Source: Bacteroidaceae bacterium
GTDB taxonomy: Bacteria; Bacteroidota; Bacteroidia; Bacteroidales; Bacteroidaceae
Direction of reading: 5' to 3'
Assembly: GCA_900769765.1 (NCBI GenBank)
Contig: CAAGHW010000049.1
Coordinates: forward strand, 1 to 24,113
DNA length: 24,113 nt
Both the position numbers and the translations under genes were made by a program. Each line of letters opens with the position of its first letter. The stretch's first letter is position 1. A model generated the notes under the pieces. The model searched no databases, had not been told where the DNA came from, and saw only the letters and a list, made by a program, of their open reading frames with translations. Shown piece by piece: positions 1-6,802 of the stretch.

Positions 1-30
1 CGCGCGCAGCGCAAAGTGCTGATTAAGTGA
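1..30 (+). CDS. 3' end of an unidentified CDS (partial)
   Basis: The first reading frame is open from base 1 and reads RAQRKVLIK before a TGA at 28-30. The call is supported mainly by the second copy at 80-109, which reads RAQRKVLVK then TAA. The two DNA copies differ largely at third codon positions (GTG CTG ATT against GTT CTT GTA), the pattern expected of diverged coding sequence. Only nine codons are visible, so the product cannot be named. Confidence 0.35.
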   Translation, partial: RAQRKVLIK

Positions 31-33
31 GTG

Positions 34-58
34 AAATGCTAAGCTTGCTTAAGCATTT
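34..58 (+). terminator. Weak hairpin after the upstream CDS
   Basis: An imperfect inverted repeat pairs aaatgct (34-40) with agcattt (52-58) and aag (41-43) with ctt (48-50). One A is bulged and the loop is four bases. It lies just after the stop at 28-30, but there is hardly any T tract, so terminator function is uncertain. Confidence 0.3.
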
Positions 59-127
59 TACAACGAACGGGAAGCAGTTCGCGCGCAGCGCAAAGTTCTT
101 GTAAAGTAACACTCCCGACCATCACAG

Positions 128-165
128 TAATCGCGACAGGCCACAACCTGTCGCGATTATATTTT
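128..165 (+). terminator. Strong intrinsic terminator
   Basis: A perfect 13-bp stem (128-140 with 147-159, core tcgcgacagg/cctgtcgcga) has a 6-base loop and is followed by TATATTTT. It separates the upstream transcript from the lipoprotein gene. Its T tract overlaps the -33 box of the next promoter. Confidence 0.8.
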
Positions 166-193
166 GCAATGTAATCAAAATGACTTATCTTCG
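163..193 (+). promoter_or_regulatory. Bacteroidetes-type promoter for the lipoprotein gene
   Basis: TTTG at 163-166, a 19-nt spacer, and TATCTTCG at 186-193 closely fit the Bacteroidetes primary-sigma pattern TTTG-N19-TAnnTTTG. Transcription would begin near 200, giving a very short leader before the ATG at 209. This also argues against the upstream in-frame ATG at 164, which would lie inside the promoter. Confidence 0.6.
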
Positions 194-208
194 CCTAAAA
201 TCTGTATT

Positions 209-775
209 ATGAAAAGAAGTTTACCTATATTCATTATAGCAACCCTCATTACGGCATCGTGCAGCGATATGTTCGACAAGCAACTTGAGATATATGAAGA
301 TGCCATGGAGGAACTCGACGGCATTGACGAGTTTCACGTACTGATGAACGAGGCTTTGGACACCGGAACAAAAATCGCCAGAGTGATTGCACAGGTCACC
401 GACAAGGAACGTGAAGAGTTGGAAGAGGATTATGCCGACAGATACGAAGCTATGGTCGACAGTGTCGAAAAGATACGTAACGACTATTATTCACACGTTG
501 ACAGTCTGTTTTTGGGATACACCTACAACTTTGTAGAACGGCGCATATTGTTATATCAAATGGCAGCAGACAGATACTGCACAACCGAAAATATCGAAGA
601 ACTCAACGCCATTAGAGATATAATAAAGAGATACTCGAAACTTGCGTTTGTAGAGAGCCTGCGTTCATGCGACCCGCCTGCCAGAATACGCGAAGAGTAC
701 GAAGCAAAAAAGGAACTTGCAGAGAATTGCTTCGATGTCGCAAAAAAGAGAATACTTAATGATGAGAAACAATAA
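209..775 (+). CDS. Small predicted lipoprotein, unknown function
   Basis: A 188-residue protein with a lipoprotein signal peptide. A short hydrophobic stretch after MKRS ends in a lipobox at TASC, putting the lipid-modified Cys at residue 18. The mature part is highly charged and looks entirely alpha-helical, with Glu/Lys/Asp-rich stretches such as KEREELEEDYADRYE suggesting coiled coil. I chose the ATG at 209 over the in-frame ATG at 164 because only 209 puts the signal peptide at the N-terminus and the promoter lies between them. I recognise no family. Its stop codon lies within the terminator stem shared with the convergent peptidase gene. It is probably a cell-envelope protein facing the periplasm or outer surface. 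Confidence 0.7.
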   Translation: MKRSLPIFIIATLITASCSDMFDKQLEIYEDAMEELDGIDEFHVLMNEALDTGTKIARVIAQVTDKEREELEEDYADRYEAMVDSVEKIRNDYYSHVDSLFLGYTYNFVERRILLYQMAADRYCTTENIEELNAIRDIIKRYSKLAFVESLRSCDPPARIREEYEAKKELAENCFDVAKKRILNDEKQ

Positions 776-810
776 AAAATGACTGCCTGAGCAGTCATTT
801 TTTATTGTTT
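767..810. terminator. Bidirectional terminator between convergent genes
   Basis: A perfect 20-bp inverted repeat (767-786 with 791-810) with the 4-base loop ctga. A-rich and T-rich outer arms supply a T tract on either strand. It contains the last codons and TAA (773-775) of the lipoprotein gene and ends 9 bp before the stop of the convergent peptidase gene, so it can serve both. Confidence 0.85.
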
Positions 811-819
811 GCCGGTCTA

Positions 820-2010
820 TTATTTAATACCGAGTTTCTTGCGGATTTCCTTTGGAATGGCATTCTTGTGAACAACGATATTCATTGTCTTGTAACGTGC
901 AAAAGCCTTTGATGCATACCAGATACCATTATAGGTTCCTGCTGCACCCCAAGAGTTCTTTACCATATAATATTCTTTACCGTTCTGGTCTTTTGCAATA
1001 CCGTAAATCTGCATACCATGGTCGTCTGTTGTCTCCCAATTGTCGTATGCAATCTGACGCTCCTCCTGTGTACACCATTTCTCGGCTGTTGGCTTTGGAG
1101 TAACCTTCTTCTCCTCCTCGCTCAATTTGAGCCACTTTGCCATGTCGGAACCCTGAAGGTCTGCACCCTTCGCATCGTCAGGAAGCACTGCTGTACCCTC
1201 GCGTGTGAAACCCTTCTCGCTCACGTCGCTACCCCAAGCAATGGTGTAACCCTCCATGATAGCGTTGTCGAATACCTGCATGAACTCATCGATAGGAAGG
1301 TTGTAAGACTGAGCCCAACGCCAGTTGTCCTGAATCTCAAGCACAAAAGGCTTATAGAAAGGATGGTGTGTATAAGATGTCAAAGAGATATAATCCTCTG
1401 CATTCAAGCCCAAAGACTTGTAGAAAGACTGTGGAGTGTATTCCTTGCCATTGTAAGTAAACTTCTCGGGACGCTCGCCAAGATAGATGTCGTGAACTGC
1501 CTCGATAGCTTTTTTCCAAAGTGGCTGACCCTCGGGGCTTACCTGCAAGTTACGGTGCTTGCCCTTTGCAATTGCAGCAACAACAGCATCGCTCACTGCC
1601 GAAAGTTCGTTGTGGTTACTCAACTCCTTGCCATACATTACACCTGGACGCATCTCAGCCTCAGGAACAAGACCGAACTTATCCATACCGTAGATTACAT
1701 CATAGAAAGAACCACCCTGTGAGAAAGAGATGTCGCCATGTGTGCGGACAGCCTTGTCGGCACGGTCGAGATATGTGTTGTGAACGATATACATCTCAGA
1801 GAAGTCATATTCGCCCTTACCCATACGCAACAATTCTGACTCGATGAAAGCCAATGATGAGTAACACCAGCAGGTACCTGCCTGATTCTGATTCTTGATA
1901 CTTGTGATAGGATTCTCCTTAACAACCTCGAACTTGAGTTCAGGAGCATCCTGTGCAAATGCGCCAAGACCCACAAAAGCCAAAGCTGCAAACAAAATTG
2001 ATTTCTTCAT
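820..2010 (-). CDS. Secreted C1 family (bleomycin hydrolase/PepC-like) cysteine peptidase
   Basis: A 396-residue papain-fold peptidase of the aminopeptidase C/bleomycin hydrolase type (MEROPS C1B). The catalytic parts are all visible: oxyanion Gln41 six residues before nucleophile Cys47 (NQAGTCWCYSS), His331 in DDHGMQIYG, and Asn352 in VKNSWG. A signal peptide covers about residues 1-19 (ends GAFAQ), so the enzyme is exported, unlike cytosolic PepC or bleomycin hydrolase. It probably trims peptides in the periplasm or outside the cell. A second Cys (C49) sits two residues after the nucleophile. The gene starts 42 bp after the recA stop in the same direction. A weak -7-like TAATTTTA lies in that gap, so it may be co-transcribed with recA or have its own weak promoter. 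Confidence 0.85.
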   Translation of the reverse strand: MKKSILFAALAFVGLGAFAQDAPELKFEVVKENPITSIKNQNQAGTCWCYSSLAFIESELLRMGKGEYDFSEMYIVHNTYLDRADKAVRTHGDISFSQGGSFYDVIYGMDKFGLVPEAEMRPGVMYGKELSNHNELSAVSDAVVAAIAKGKHRNLQVSPEGQPLWKKAIEAVHDIYLGERPEKFTYNGKEYTPQSFYKSLGLNAEDYISLTSYTHHPFYKPFVLEIQDNWRWAQSYNLPIDEFMQVFDNAIMEGYTIAWGSDVSEKGFTREGTAVLPDDAKGADLQGSDMAKWLKLSEEEKKVTPKPTAEKWCTQEERQIAYDNWETTDDHGMQIYGIAKDQNGKEYYMVKNSWGAAGTYNGIWYASKAFARYKTMNIVVHKNAIPKEIRKKLGIK

Positions 2011-2052
2011 AGTATTAATTAAAATATTGTTTCATTAAAATTACATTGTCAT

Positions 2053-3090
2053 TTACTCGGCAACCTCATCGACGTTACCCTTTATCGCATCGGAAATTCT
2101 TGCTTCAAGTTCCTCGGCAAGTTCAGGATTATCGGCAATAAGAGCCTTTGTACGGTCGCGGCCTTGCGCAAGTTTTGTCTCGTTGTAGCTGAAGAACGAA
2201 CCACTCTTCTTTATTATGCCGTACTGCACGCCAAGGTCGACAATCTCACCTACGCGTGAGATACCCTCGCCGAACATGATATCGAATTCAGCCTTGCGGA
2301 AAGGAGGAGCGACCTTGTTCTTCACAACCTTTACGCGCACCTGATTACCGATAGCATCCTCACCGTCCTTGAGCTGTGTCACGCGACGGATATCCAAGCG
2401 TACCGACGCATAGAACTTGAGAGCGTTACCACCGGTTGTTGTCTCGGGATTACCGAACATGACACCGATTTTCTCGCGCAACTGGTTAATGAAGATACAT
2501 GTTGTTTTGGTCTTGCTGATTGCCGATGTGAGTTTACGCAATGCCTGTGACATTAGGCGTGCCTGCAAACCCACCTTGTTGTCACCCATTTCGCCCTCGA
2601 TTTCGGCTTTGGGTGTCAAAGCTGCAACAGAGTCGATAACGATAATGTCGATAGCCGACGAACGTATGAGCTGCTCGGCAATCTCCAATGCCTGCTCACC
2701 GCAGTCGGGCTGAGAGATAAGGAGATTATCGATATCAACACCTAACTTCTGTGCATAGAAACGGTCGAAAGCATGCTCAGCATCGATAATAGCGGCAATA
2801 CCGCCCATCTTCTGAGCCTCAGCGATAGCATGTATCGCCAATGTTGTCTTACCCGATGACTCAGGACCATAAATCTCAATTATACGGCCACGTGGATAAC
2901 CGCCAACGCCAAGAGCAGCATTCAAGCCGACAGAACCTGTCGGGATGACATCGACATCCTCGAAGTTGTCGTCACCGAGTTTCATAATAGAACCCTTACC
3001 GAAGTTCTTTTCTATTTTATCCATTGCAGCCTGCAAAGCACGTAGCTTCTCGTTGCCTGCGATGTTTTCCAATTCTTCTTTCTTTGCCAT
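2053..3090 (-). CDS. recA: RecA recombinase
   Basis: Full-length RecA of 345 residues, close to the usual 340-355. It forms ATP-dependent filaments on single-stranded DNA, pairs homologous strands, and stimulates LexA-type self-cleavage where present. Visible motifs are Walker A GPESSGKT (75-82), catalytic Glu105 in DAEHAFD, Walker B DIIVID (148-153), and the loop-2/allosteric segment NQLREKIGVMFGNPETTTGG (202-221). The acidic C-terminus is typical. The next gene upstream on the same strand is the saccharopine dehydrogenase-family gene, 143 bp away across a large palindrome. I saw no recognisable SOS box in that gap. Confidence 0.98.
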   Translation of the reverse strand: MAKKEELENIAGNEKLRALQAAMDKIEKNFGKGSIMKLGDDNFEDVDVIPTGSVGLNAALGVGGYPRGRIIEIYGPESSGKTTLAIHAIAEAQKMGGIAAIIDAEHAFDRFYAQKLGVDIDNLLISQPDCGEQALEIAEQLIRSSAIDIIVIDSVAALTPKAEIEGEMGDNKVGLQARLMSQALRKLTSAISKTKTTCIFINQLREKIGVMFGNPETTTGGNALKFYASVRLDIRRVTQLKDGEDAIGNQVRVKVVKNKVAPPFRKAEFDIMFGEGISRVGEIVDLGVQYGIIKKSGSFFSYNETKLAQGRDRTKALIADNPELAEELEARISDAIKGNVDEVAE

Positions 3091-3109
3091 TTTAAAATAT
3101 AATTTAAGC

Positions 3110-3231
3110 AGAGGATGAATAAAAAGATGAAGTTCAAGGCTTGTGCAGGCTTCAAAACCGCAGTTTAGTAAACGTAAATGAGGATTTTGAAGACAAGCGT
3201 AACGCAGGAATTCGCTTTTTATTCATTCTCT
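3110..3231. repeat. 122-bp nested imperfect palindrome
   Basis: The outer arms are 3110-3126 and 3215-3231 (17 bp, one mismatch; core gatgaataaaaag type). The inner arms pair gcttgt (3139-3144) and cttcaaaa (3150-3157) with 3185-3198, leaving a five-base bulge gcagg. The tip is gttta-g-taaac (3163-3173). It fills the gap between recA and the upstream gene and could act as a terminator, an mRNA-stabilising structure or a dispersed palindromic element. It does not resemble a typical short U-tract terminator. Confidence 0.6.
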
Positions 3232-3233
3232 AA

Positions 3234-4466
3234 TTAAAGTTCCAAATCCTTATCAAACTCCTCGTGCCAAGGCAATCCCTTTGTGTTGAGCTGCTCCATG
3301 AATGGATCCGGGTCGAACTGCTCTACGTTCCAAACACCAGGCTTACTCCAGATACCCTTCAAGAACATCATTGCACCAATCATAGCAGGAACACCTGTTG
3401 TGTAGCTTACGCCCTGCATACCTGTTTCCTTGTATGCCTCCTCGTGGCTACAGTTGTTATATACATAGTATGTATGCTCCTCGCCATCCTTGATACCACG
3501 GATGCGGCAACCGATAGATGTCTCACCCTCATAGTTCTCGCCCAAATCCTGTGGATTAGGAAGCACAGCCTTAAGGAACTGCAAAGGAACAATCTTTACA
3601 ACCTCTTCGCCGGTACCGTCGGCCTTGGGTGCCTTGTACTCCACCTCATCGATGCGGCTCATACCTATATTCTGAATCACATCCAGATAGGTCAGATACT
3701 GCTGGCCGAAGGTCATCCAGAAACGGGCACGTTTTATGGTCGGGAAGTTGATTACAAGACTTTCAATCTCCTCGTGATGCAAAAGATAGCTTTCGCGTGG
3801 ACCGATGTTAGGATAGTTCAATGGCTGATGAATCTCCATTGGTTCGGTCTCAATATACTTTCCATTCTCGTAGTAAAGTCCCTTCTGAGTAATTTCACGG
3901 ATATTGATTTCGGGATTGAAGTTGGTAGCGAATGCCTTATGATGATTTCCGGCATTGCAATCGACAATATCAAGATAGTGAATCTCGTCGAAGTAATGCT
4001 TTGCAGCATAAGCGGTAAACACACTGGTTACGCCCGGGTCGAATCCGCAACCCAGAATGGCGCAAAGACCGGCTTTCTCGAAGCGTTCGCGATAAGCCCA
4101 CTGCCAGCTGTATTCGAAGTGAGCCTCATCCTTTGGTTCATAATTGGCGGTATCCAGATAGTTGCAACCTGTCTGCAGACAAGCTTCCATGATTGTGAGG
4201 TCCTGATAAGGTAAGGCCAGGTTCATCACGATATCGGGTTTGTATGAGCCAAGCAGTTCCACAAGCTGTTCTACACTGTCCGCATCCACCTGTGCTGTCT
4301 GCACGTTTGTTCCATACTTTTTGTTAAGCACGTCAGCCAATGCATCGCACTTCTTTTTTGTACGACTGGCAATCATTATTTCTGTAAACACATCTGTGTT
4401 CTGGCACACCTTATGTGCCGCAACAGTAGCCACGCCTCCGGCTCCTATGATCAGAACTTTTCCCAT
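3234..4466 (-). CDS. Saccharopine dehydrogenase family protein, likely carboxy(nor)spermidine dehydrogenase
   Basis: A 410-residue NAD(P)-dependent oxidoreductase. The N-terminal Rossmann motif GAGGVA (8-13) and the following ASRTKKKCDAL segment are typical of saccharopine dehydrogenase-like enzymes. Family-like stretches include NLALPYQDLTIMEACL, NYLDTANYEPKD and GCGFDPGVTSVF. In gut Bacteroidetes this length and pattern match carboxyspermidine/carboxynorspermidine dehydrogenase. That enzyme condenses a diamine with aspartate semialdehyde on the way to spermidine in the cytoplasm. A true lysine-pathway saccharopine dehydrogenase is less likely but cannot be excluded by eye. No decarboxylase partner is in the window. 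It is transcribed toward recA and has its own promoter in the divergent region shared with dnaK. Confidence 0.82.
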   Translation of the reverse strand: MGKVLIIGAGGVATVAAHKVCQNTDVFTEIMIASRTKKKCDALADVLNKKYGTNVQTAQVDADSVEQLVELLGSYKPDIVMNLALPYQDLTIMEACLQTGCNYLDTANYEPKDEAHFEYSWQWAYRERFEKAGLCAILGCGFDPGVTSVFTAYAAKHYFDEIHYLDIVDCNAGNHHKAFATNFNPEINIREITQKGLYYENGKYIETEPMEIHQPLNYPNIGPRESYLLHHEEIESLVINFPTIKRARFWMTFGQQYLTYLDVIQNIGMSRIDEVEYKAPKADGTGEEVVKIVPLQFLKAVLPNPQDLGENYEGETSIGCRIRGIKDGEEHTYYVYNNCSHEEAYKETGMQGVSYTTGVPAMIGAMMFLKGIWSKPGVWNVEQFDPDPFMEQLNTKGLPWHEEFDKDLEL

Positions 4467-4560
4467 TTTACTGAACGATTAAAAGTTGATGAATATTTAA
4501 ATTATTTCAATATCAAAAAAAACACCACAAGCGCAATAAGCGCAATTTGCATGTAATATG

Positions 4561-4592
4561 CGAAGATACAAACAAAAGCAAGGAAATGCAAA
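4561..4592 (-). promoter_or_regulatory. Primary-sigma promoter for the dehydrogenase gene
   Basis: On the minus strand, TTTG (4589-4592), a 20-nt spacer and TATCTTCG (4561-4568) fit the Bacteroidetes consensus. The -7 box is identical to the one before the lipoprotein gene at 186-193. The leader would be about 85 nt. Confidence 0.6.
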
Positions 4593-4655
4593 TTAATCGT
4601 TAACATTTTAGATATTTTAGATATTTTGACTTTCGAGAGCAATCGCAAGACATTT

Positions 4656-4672
4656 TGACAGACTTTTTGTCA
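4656..4672. promoter_or_regulatory. Inverted repeat TGACA-N7-TGTCA, possible activator site
   Basis: Two 5-bp half-sites (4656-4660 and 4668-4672) lie about 65 bp upstream of the sigma-54-like box, the usual distance for a bacterial enhancer-binding protein. The match is short, so this is only a candidate. Confidence 0.25.
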
Positions 4673-4733
4673 CACTCCGTCATCAAATGGCATAAAAAAT
4701 GGTTTATTGGCAGATTTAAACAAAAGAAAATCT

Positions 4734-4749
4734 TTGGCACGCACTTTGT
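4734..4749 (+). promoter_or_regulatory. Sigma-54 (RpoN)-like promoter for dnaK
   Basis: TTGGCACGCACTTTGT matches the -24/-12 consensus (TGGCACG-N4-TTGC) at every informative position except the last C, which is T. The GG and the -12 element have the required spacing. No TTTG-N19-TAnnTTTG promoter of good quality lies between here and the ATG. The transcript would start near 4760, with a leader of about 64 nt. Confidence 0.55.
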
Positions 4750-4823
4750 ACTATAATCGGTGCAGGCGAACAAACACGCCGCAAATAAAGTTGAATAATA
4801 ACATAAAATAAATAAAAAGAATT

Positions 4824-6728
4824 ATGGGAAAAATCATTGGTATTGACTTGGGTACAACCAACTCATGTGTATCGGTTTTCGAGGGCAACGAGCCCGTAGT
4901 AATCACAAACAGCGAGGGCAAACGCACCACTCCATCAATTGTCGCTTTCGACAACAACGGCGAGCGCAAGATTGGTGACCCTGCAAAGCGTCAGGCTGTA
5001 ACAAACCCACAGCGCACAATCTTCTCTATCAAGCGTTTCATGGGTGAGAACTGGGCACAGGTGAGCAAGGAAATCTCACGCGTTCCTTATAAGGTAGTTG
5101 AGGAGAACAACATGCCACGCGTTGACATTGACGGCCGTCTTTATACTCCACAGGAGATTTCAGCTATGATTCTTCAGAAGATGAAGAAGACCGCCGAAGA
5201 GTATCTTGGCCAGGAAGTTACAGAGGCTGTTATCACAGTTCCTGCATACTTCAGCGACTCACAGCGTCAGGCAACCAAAGAGGCCGGCCAGATTGCAGGT
5301 CTTGAGGTAAAGCGTATCGTGAACGAGCCTACAGCCGCAGCTCTTGCATACGGTGTTGACAAGGCTAACAAGGACATGAAGATTGCCGTATTCGACCTTG
5401 GTGGCGGTACATTCGATATCTCAATCCTTGAGTTCGGCGGTGGCGTATTCGAGGTTCTCTCTACAAACGGTGACACACACCTTGGCGGTGACGACTTCGA
5501 CCAGGTAATCATCGACTGGCTCGCAAACGAGTTCAAGGCAGAAGAGGGCGCAGACCTCAAGGCAGACCCAATGGCTTTGCAGCGTCTAAAAGAGGCTGCC
5601 GAGAAGGCAAAGATCGAGTTGTCATCAACAACATCAACAGAGATCAACCTTCCTTATATCACAGCCGTAAACGGCATGCCAAAGCACTTGGTTAAGACTT
5701 TGACACGTGCTAAGTTCGAGTCATTGGCACACAACCTTATCCAGGCTTGTCTTGAGCCTTGCAAGAAGGCTATGAGCGACGCAGGCTTGAACAACGCAGA
5801 TATCGACGAGGTTATCCTCGTAGGTGGTTCTACACGTATCCCTGCCGTTCAGAAGGTTGTTGAGGACTTCTTCGGCAAGACTCCTTCAAAGGGCGTTAAC
5901 CCCGACGAGGTTGTTGCAGTAGGTGCAGCTATCCAGGGTGCCATCCTCAACAAGGAAGGCGGCGTTGGTGACATCGTATTGCTCGACGTTACTCCACTTT
6001 CAATGGGTATCGAGACACTCGGTGGCGTGATGACAAAGCTTATCGACGCAAATACAACAATCCCTTGCAAGAAGAGCGAGACATTCTCTACTGCAGCAGA
6101 CAACCAGACTGAGGTTACAATCCACGTACTCCAGGGCGAGCGTCCAATGGCAAACCAGAACAAGTCTATCGGTCAGTTCAACTTGACAGGTATCGCTCCT
6201 GCACGTCGCGGTATTCCACAGATTGAGGTAACATTCGACATCGACGCAAACGGTATCCTCAAAGTTTCTGCAAAGGATAAGGCTACAGGTAAGGAGCAGG
6301 CTATCCGCATCGAAGCTTCATCGGGCTTGAGCAAGGAGGAGATCGAGCGCATGAAGCAGGAGGCTGAGGCAAACGCTGATGCAGACAAGAAAGAGCGCGA
6401 GAAGATTGACAAGCTCAACCAGGCAGACTCAATGGTGTTCCAGACAAAGAACCAGTTGAGCGAGTTGGGTGACAAGATTCCTGCAGACAAGAAGGCTCCT
6501 ATCGAAGCAGCTGTACAGAAGCTCGAAGAGGCACACAAGGCTCAGGACCTCGCAGGCATCGACGCAGCTACAGCAGAGCTCAACAACGCATGGCAGGCAG
6601 CAAGTGCCGAGATGTACGCACAGAGCGGTGCCCAGGGCGCACAAGGCGCACAGGGTGGCCAGCAGCAGAGCAGCAACCAGCAGGACAACAGCGACGTTCA
6701 GGACGCTGAGTTCGAGGAGGTAAAGTAA
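4824..6728 (+). CDS. dnaK: Chaperone DnaK (Hsp70)
   Basis: Full-length Hsp70 of 634 residues. It holds unfolded polypeptides in an ATP-dependent cycle with DnaJ and GrpE in the cytoplasm. Visible parts: phosphate-1 loop GIDLGTTNS (6-14), catalytic Lys70, proline switch region VTVPAYF (137-143), EPTAAALAYG (168-177), phosphate-2 loop FDLGGGTFD (190-198), the DVTPLSMGIE interdomain linker and start of the substrate domain, and a helical lid. It ends in a flexible Gly/Gln-rich tail finishing EEVK, as in bacterial DnaK. Codon use is strongly biased (mostly AAC, ATC, AAG, CGT/CGC), consistent with high expression. It is monocistronic here: no grpE or dnaJ follows, and a 48-bp palindrome lies 13 bp after the stop. 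Confidence 0.99.
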   Translation: MGKIIGIDLGTTNSCVSVFEGNEPVVITNSEGKRTTPSIVAFDNNGERKIGDPAKRQAVTNPQRTIFSIKRFMGENWAQVSKEISRVPYKVVEENNMPRVDIDGRLYTPQEISAMILQKMKKTAEEYLGQEVTEAVITVPAYFSDSQRQATKEAGQIAGLEVKRIVNEPTAAALAYGVDKANKDMKIAVFDLGGGTFDISILEFGGGVFEVLSTNGDTHLGGDDFDQVIIDWLANEFKAEEGADLKADPMALQRLKEAAEKAKIELSSTTSTEINLPYITAVNGMPKHLVKTLTRAKFESLAHNLIQACLEPCKKAMSDAGLNNADIDEVILVGGSTRIPAVQKVVEDFFGKTPSKGVNPDEVVAVGAAIQGAILNKEGGVGDIVLLDVTPLSMGIETLGGVMTKLIDANTTIPCKKSETFSTAADNQTEVTIHVLQGERPMANQNKSIGQFNLTGIAPARRGIPQIEVTFDIDANGILKVSAKDKATGKEQAIRIEASSGLSKEEIERMKQEAEANADADKKEREKIDKLNQADSMVFQTKNQLSELGDKIPADKKAPIEAAVQKLEEAHKAQDLAGIDAATAELNNAWQAASAEMYAQSGAQGAQGAQGGQQQSSNQQDNSDVQDAEFEEVK

Positions 6729-6741
6729 AAAAAATACTAAG

Positions 6742-6789
6742 CATAAAAATATCAGCGCGAGCTCATGAGCTCGCGCTGATATTTTTATG
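6742..6789. terminator. Perfect 48-bp palindrome, bidirectional terminator
   Basis: The 23-bp arms are fully complementary around a central AT. The core is GC-rich (agcgcgagctc) and the outer parts are A5/T5-rich, so a T tract follows the stem on both strands. It lies between the dnaK stop (6728) and the stop of the convergent TPR-like gene (6803) and would end both transcripts, including the whole fimbrial operon. Confidence 0.88.
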
Positions 6790-6802
6790 TAATATAATCG
6801 TA

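Larger units (their letters stand above)
1..109 (+). repeat. Direct repeat of a gene 3' end (copies 1-30 and 80-109)
   Basis: A 17-base identity (cgcgcgcagcgcaaagt) occurs at 1-17 and 80-96. Each copy runs into nearly the same four codons and a stop. The second copy is open upstream only to a TAA at 50-52, giving 19 codons with no start codon (AFYNEREAV then the shared end). It is therefore a remnant, not a gene. It is probably a partial tandem duplication of the end of the upstream gene, or a leftover paralogue. Confidence 0.5.
4467..4823. other. Divergent intergenic region between the dehydrogenase gene and dnaK
   Basis: 357 bp with no credible gene. It holds the minus-strand promoter for the dehydrogenase gene (4561-4592) and a sigma-54-like promoter for dnaK (4734-4749). 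It also has an AT-rich direct repeat in attttagatattttagatat (about 4605-4626) and a TGACA/TGTCA inverted repeat at 4656-4672. A gcgc-aataa-gcgc hairpin (about 4531-4543) falls in the dehydrogenase leader. I see no CIRCE (HrcA) element. Confidence 0.7.

Noticed and set aside
80..109. Second repeat copy as a functional small gene
   Set aside because: The open stretch begins right after a stop at 50-52 and has no start codon, so it is a remnant.
1018..1722. Plus-strand open frame of 234 aa inside the peptidase gene
   Set aside because: It is antisense to a well-supported peptidase with intact catalytic residues, and its composition (Cys/Leu/Val-rich, no domain) is that of a shadow frame.
3264..4214. 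Plus-strand open frame of 316 aa
   Set aside because: Antisense shadow of the dehydrogenase gene; Cys/His-rich odd composition and no promoter.
4600..4630. CRISPR or tandem-repeat array in attttagatattttagatat
   Set aside because: Only two to three AT-rich units without spacers; ordinary AT-rich intergenic DNA.
4467..4823. CIRCE/HrcA operator before dnaK
   Set aside because: No TTAGCACTC-N9-GAGTGCTAA-like sequence is present.
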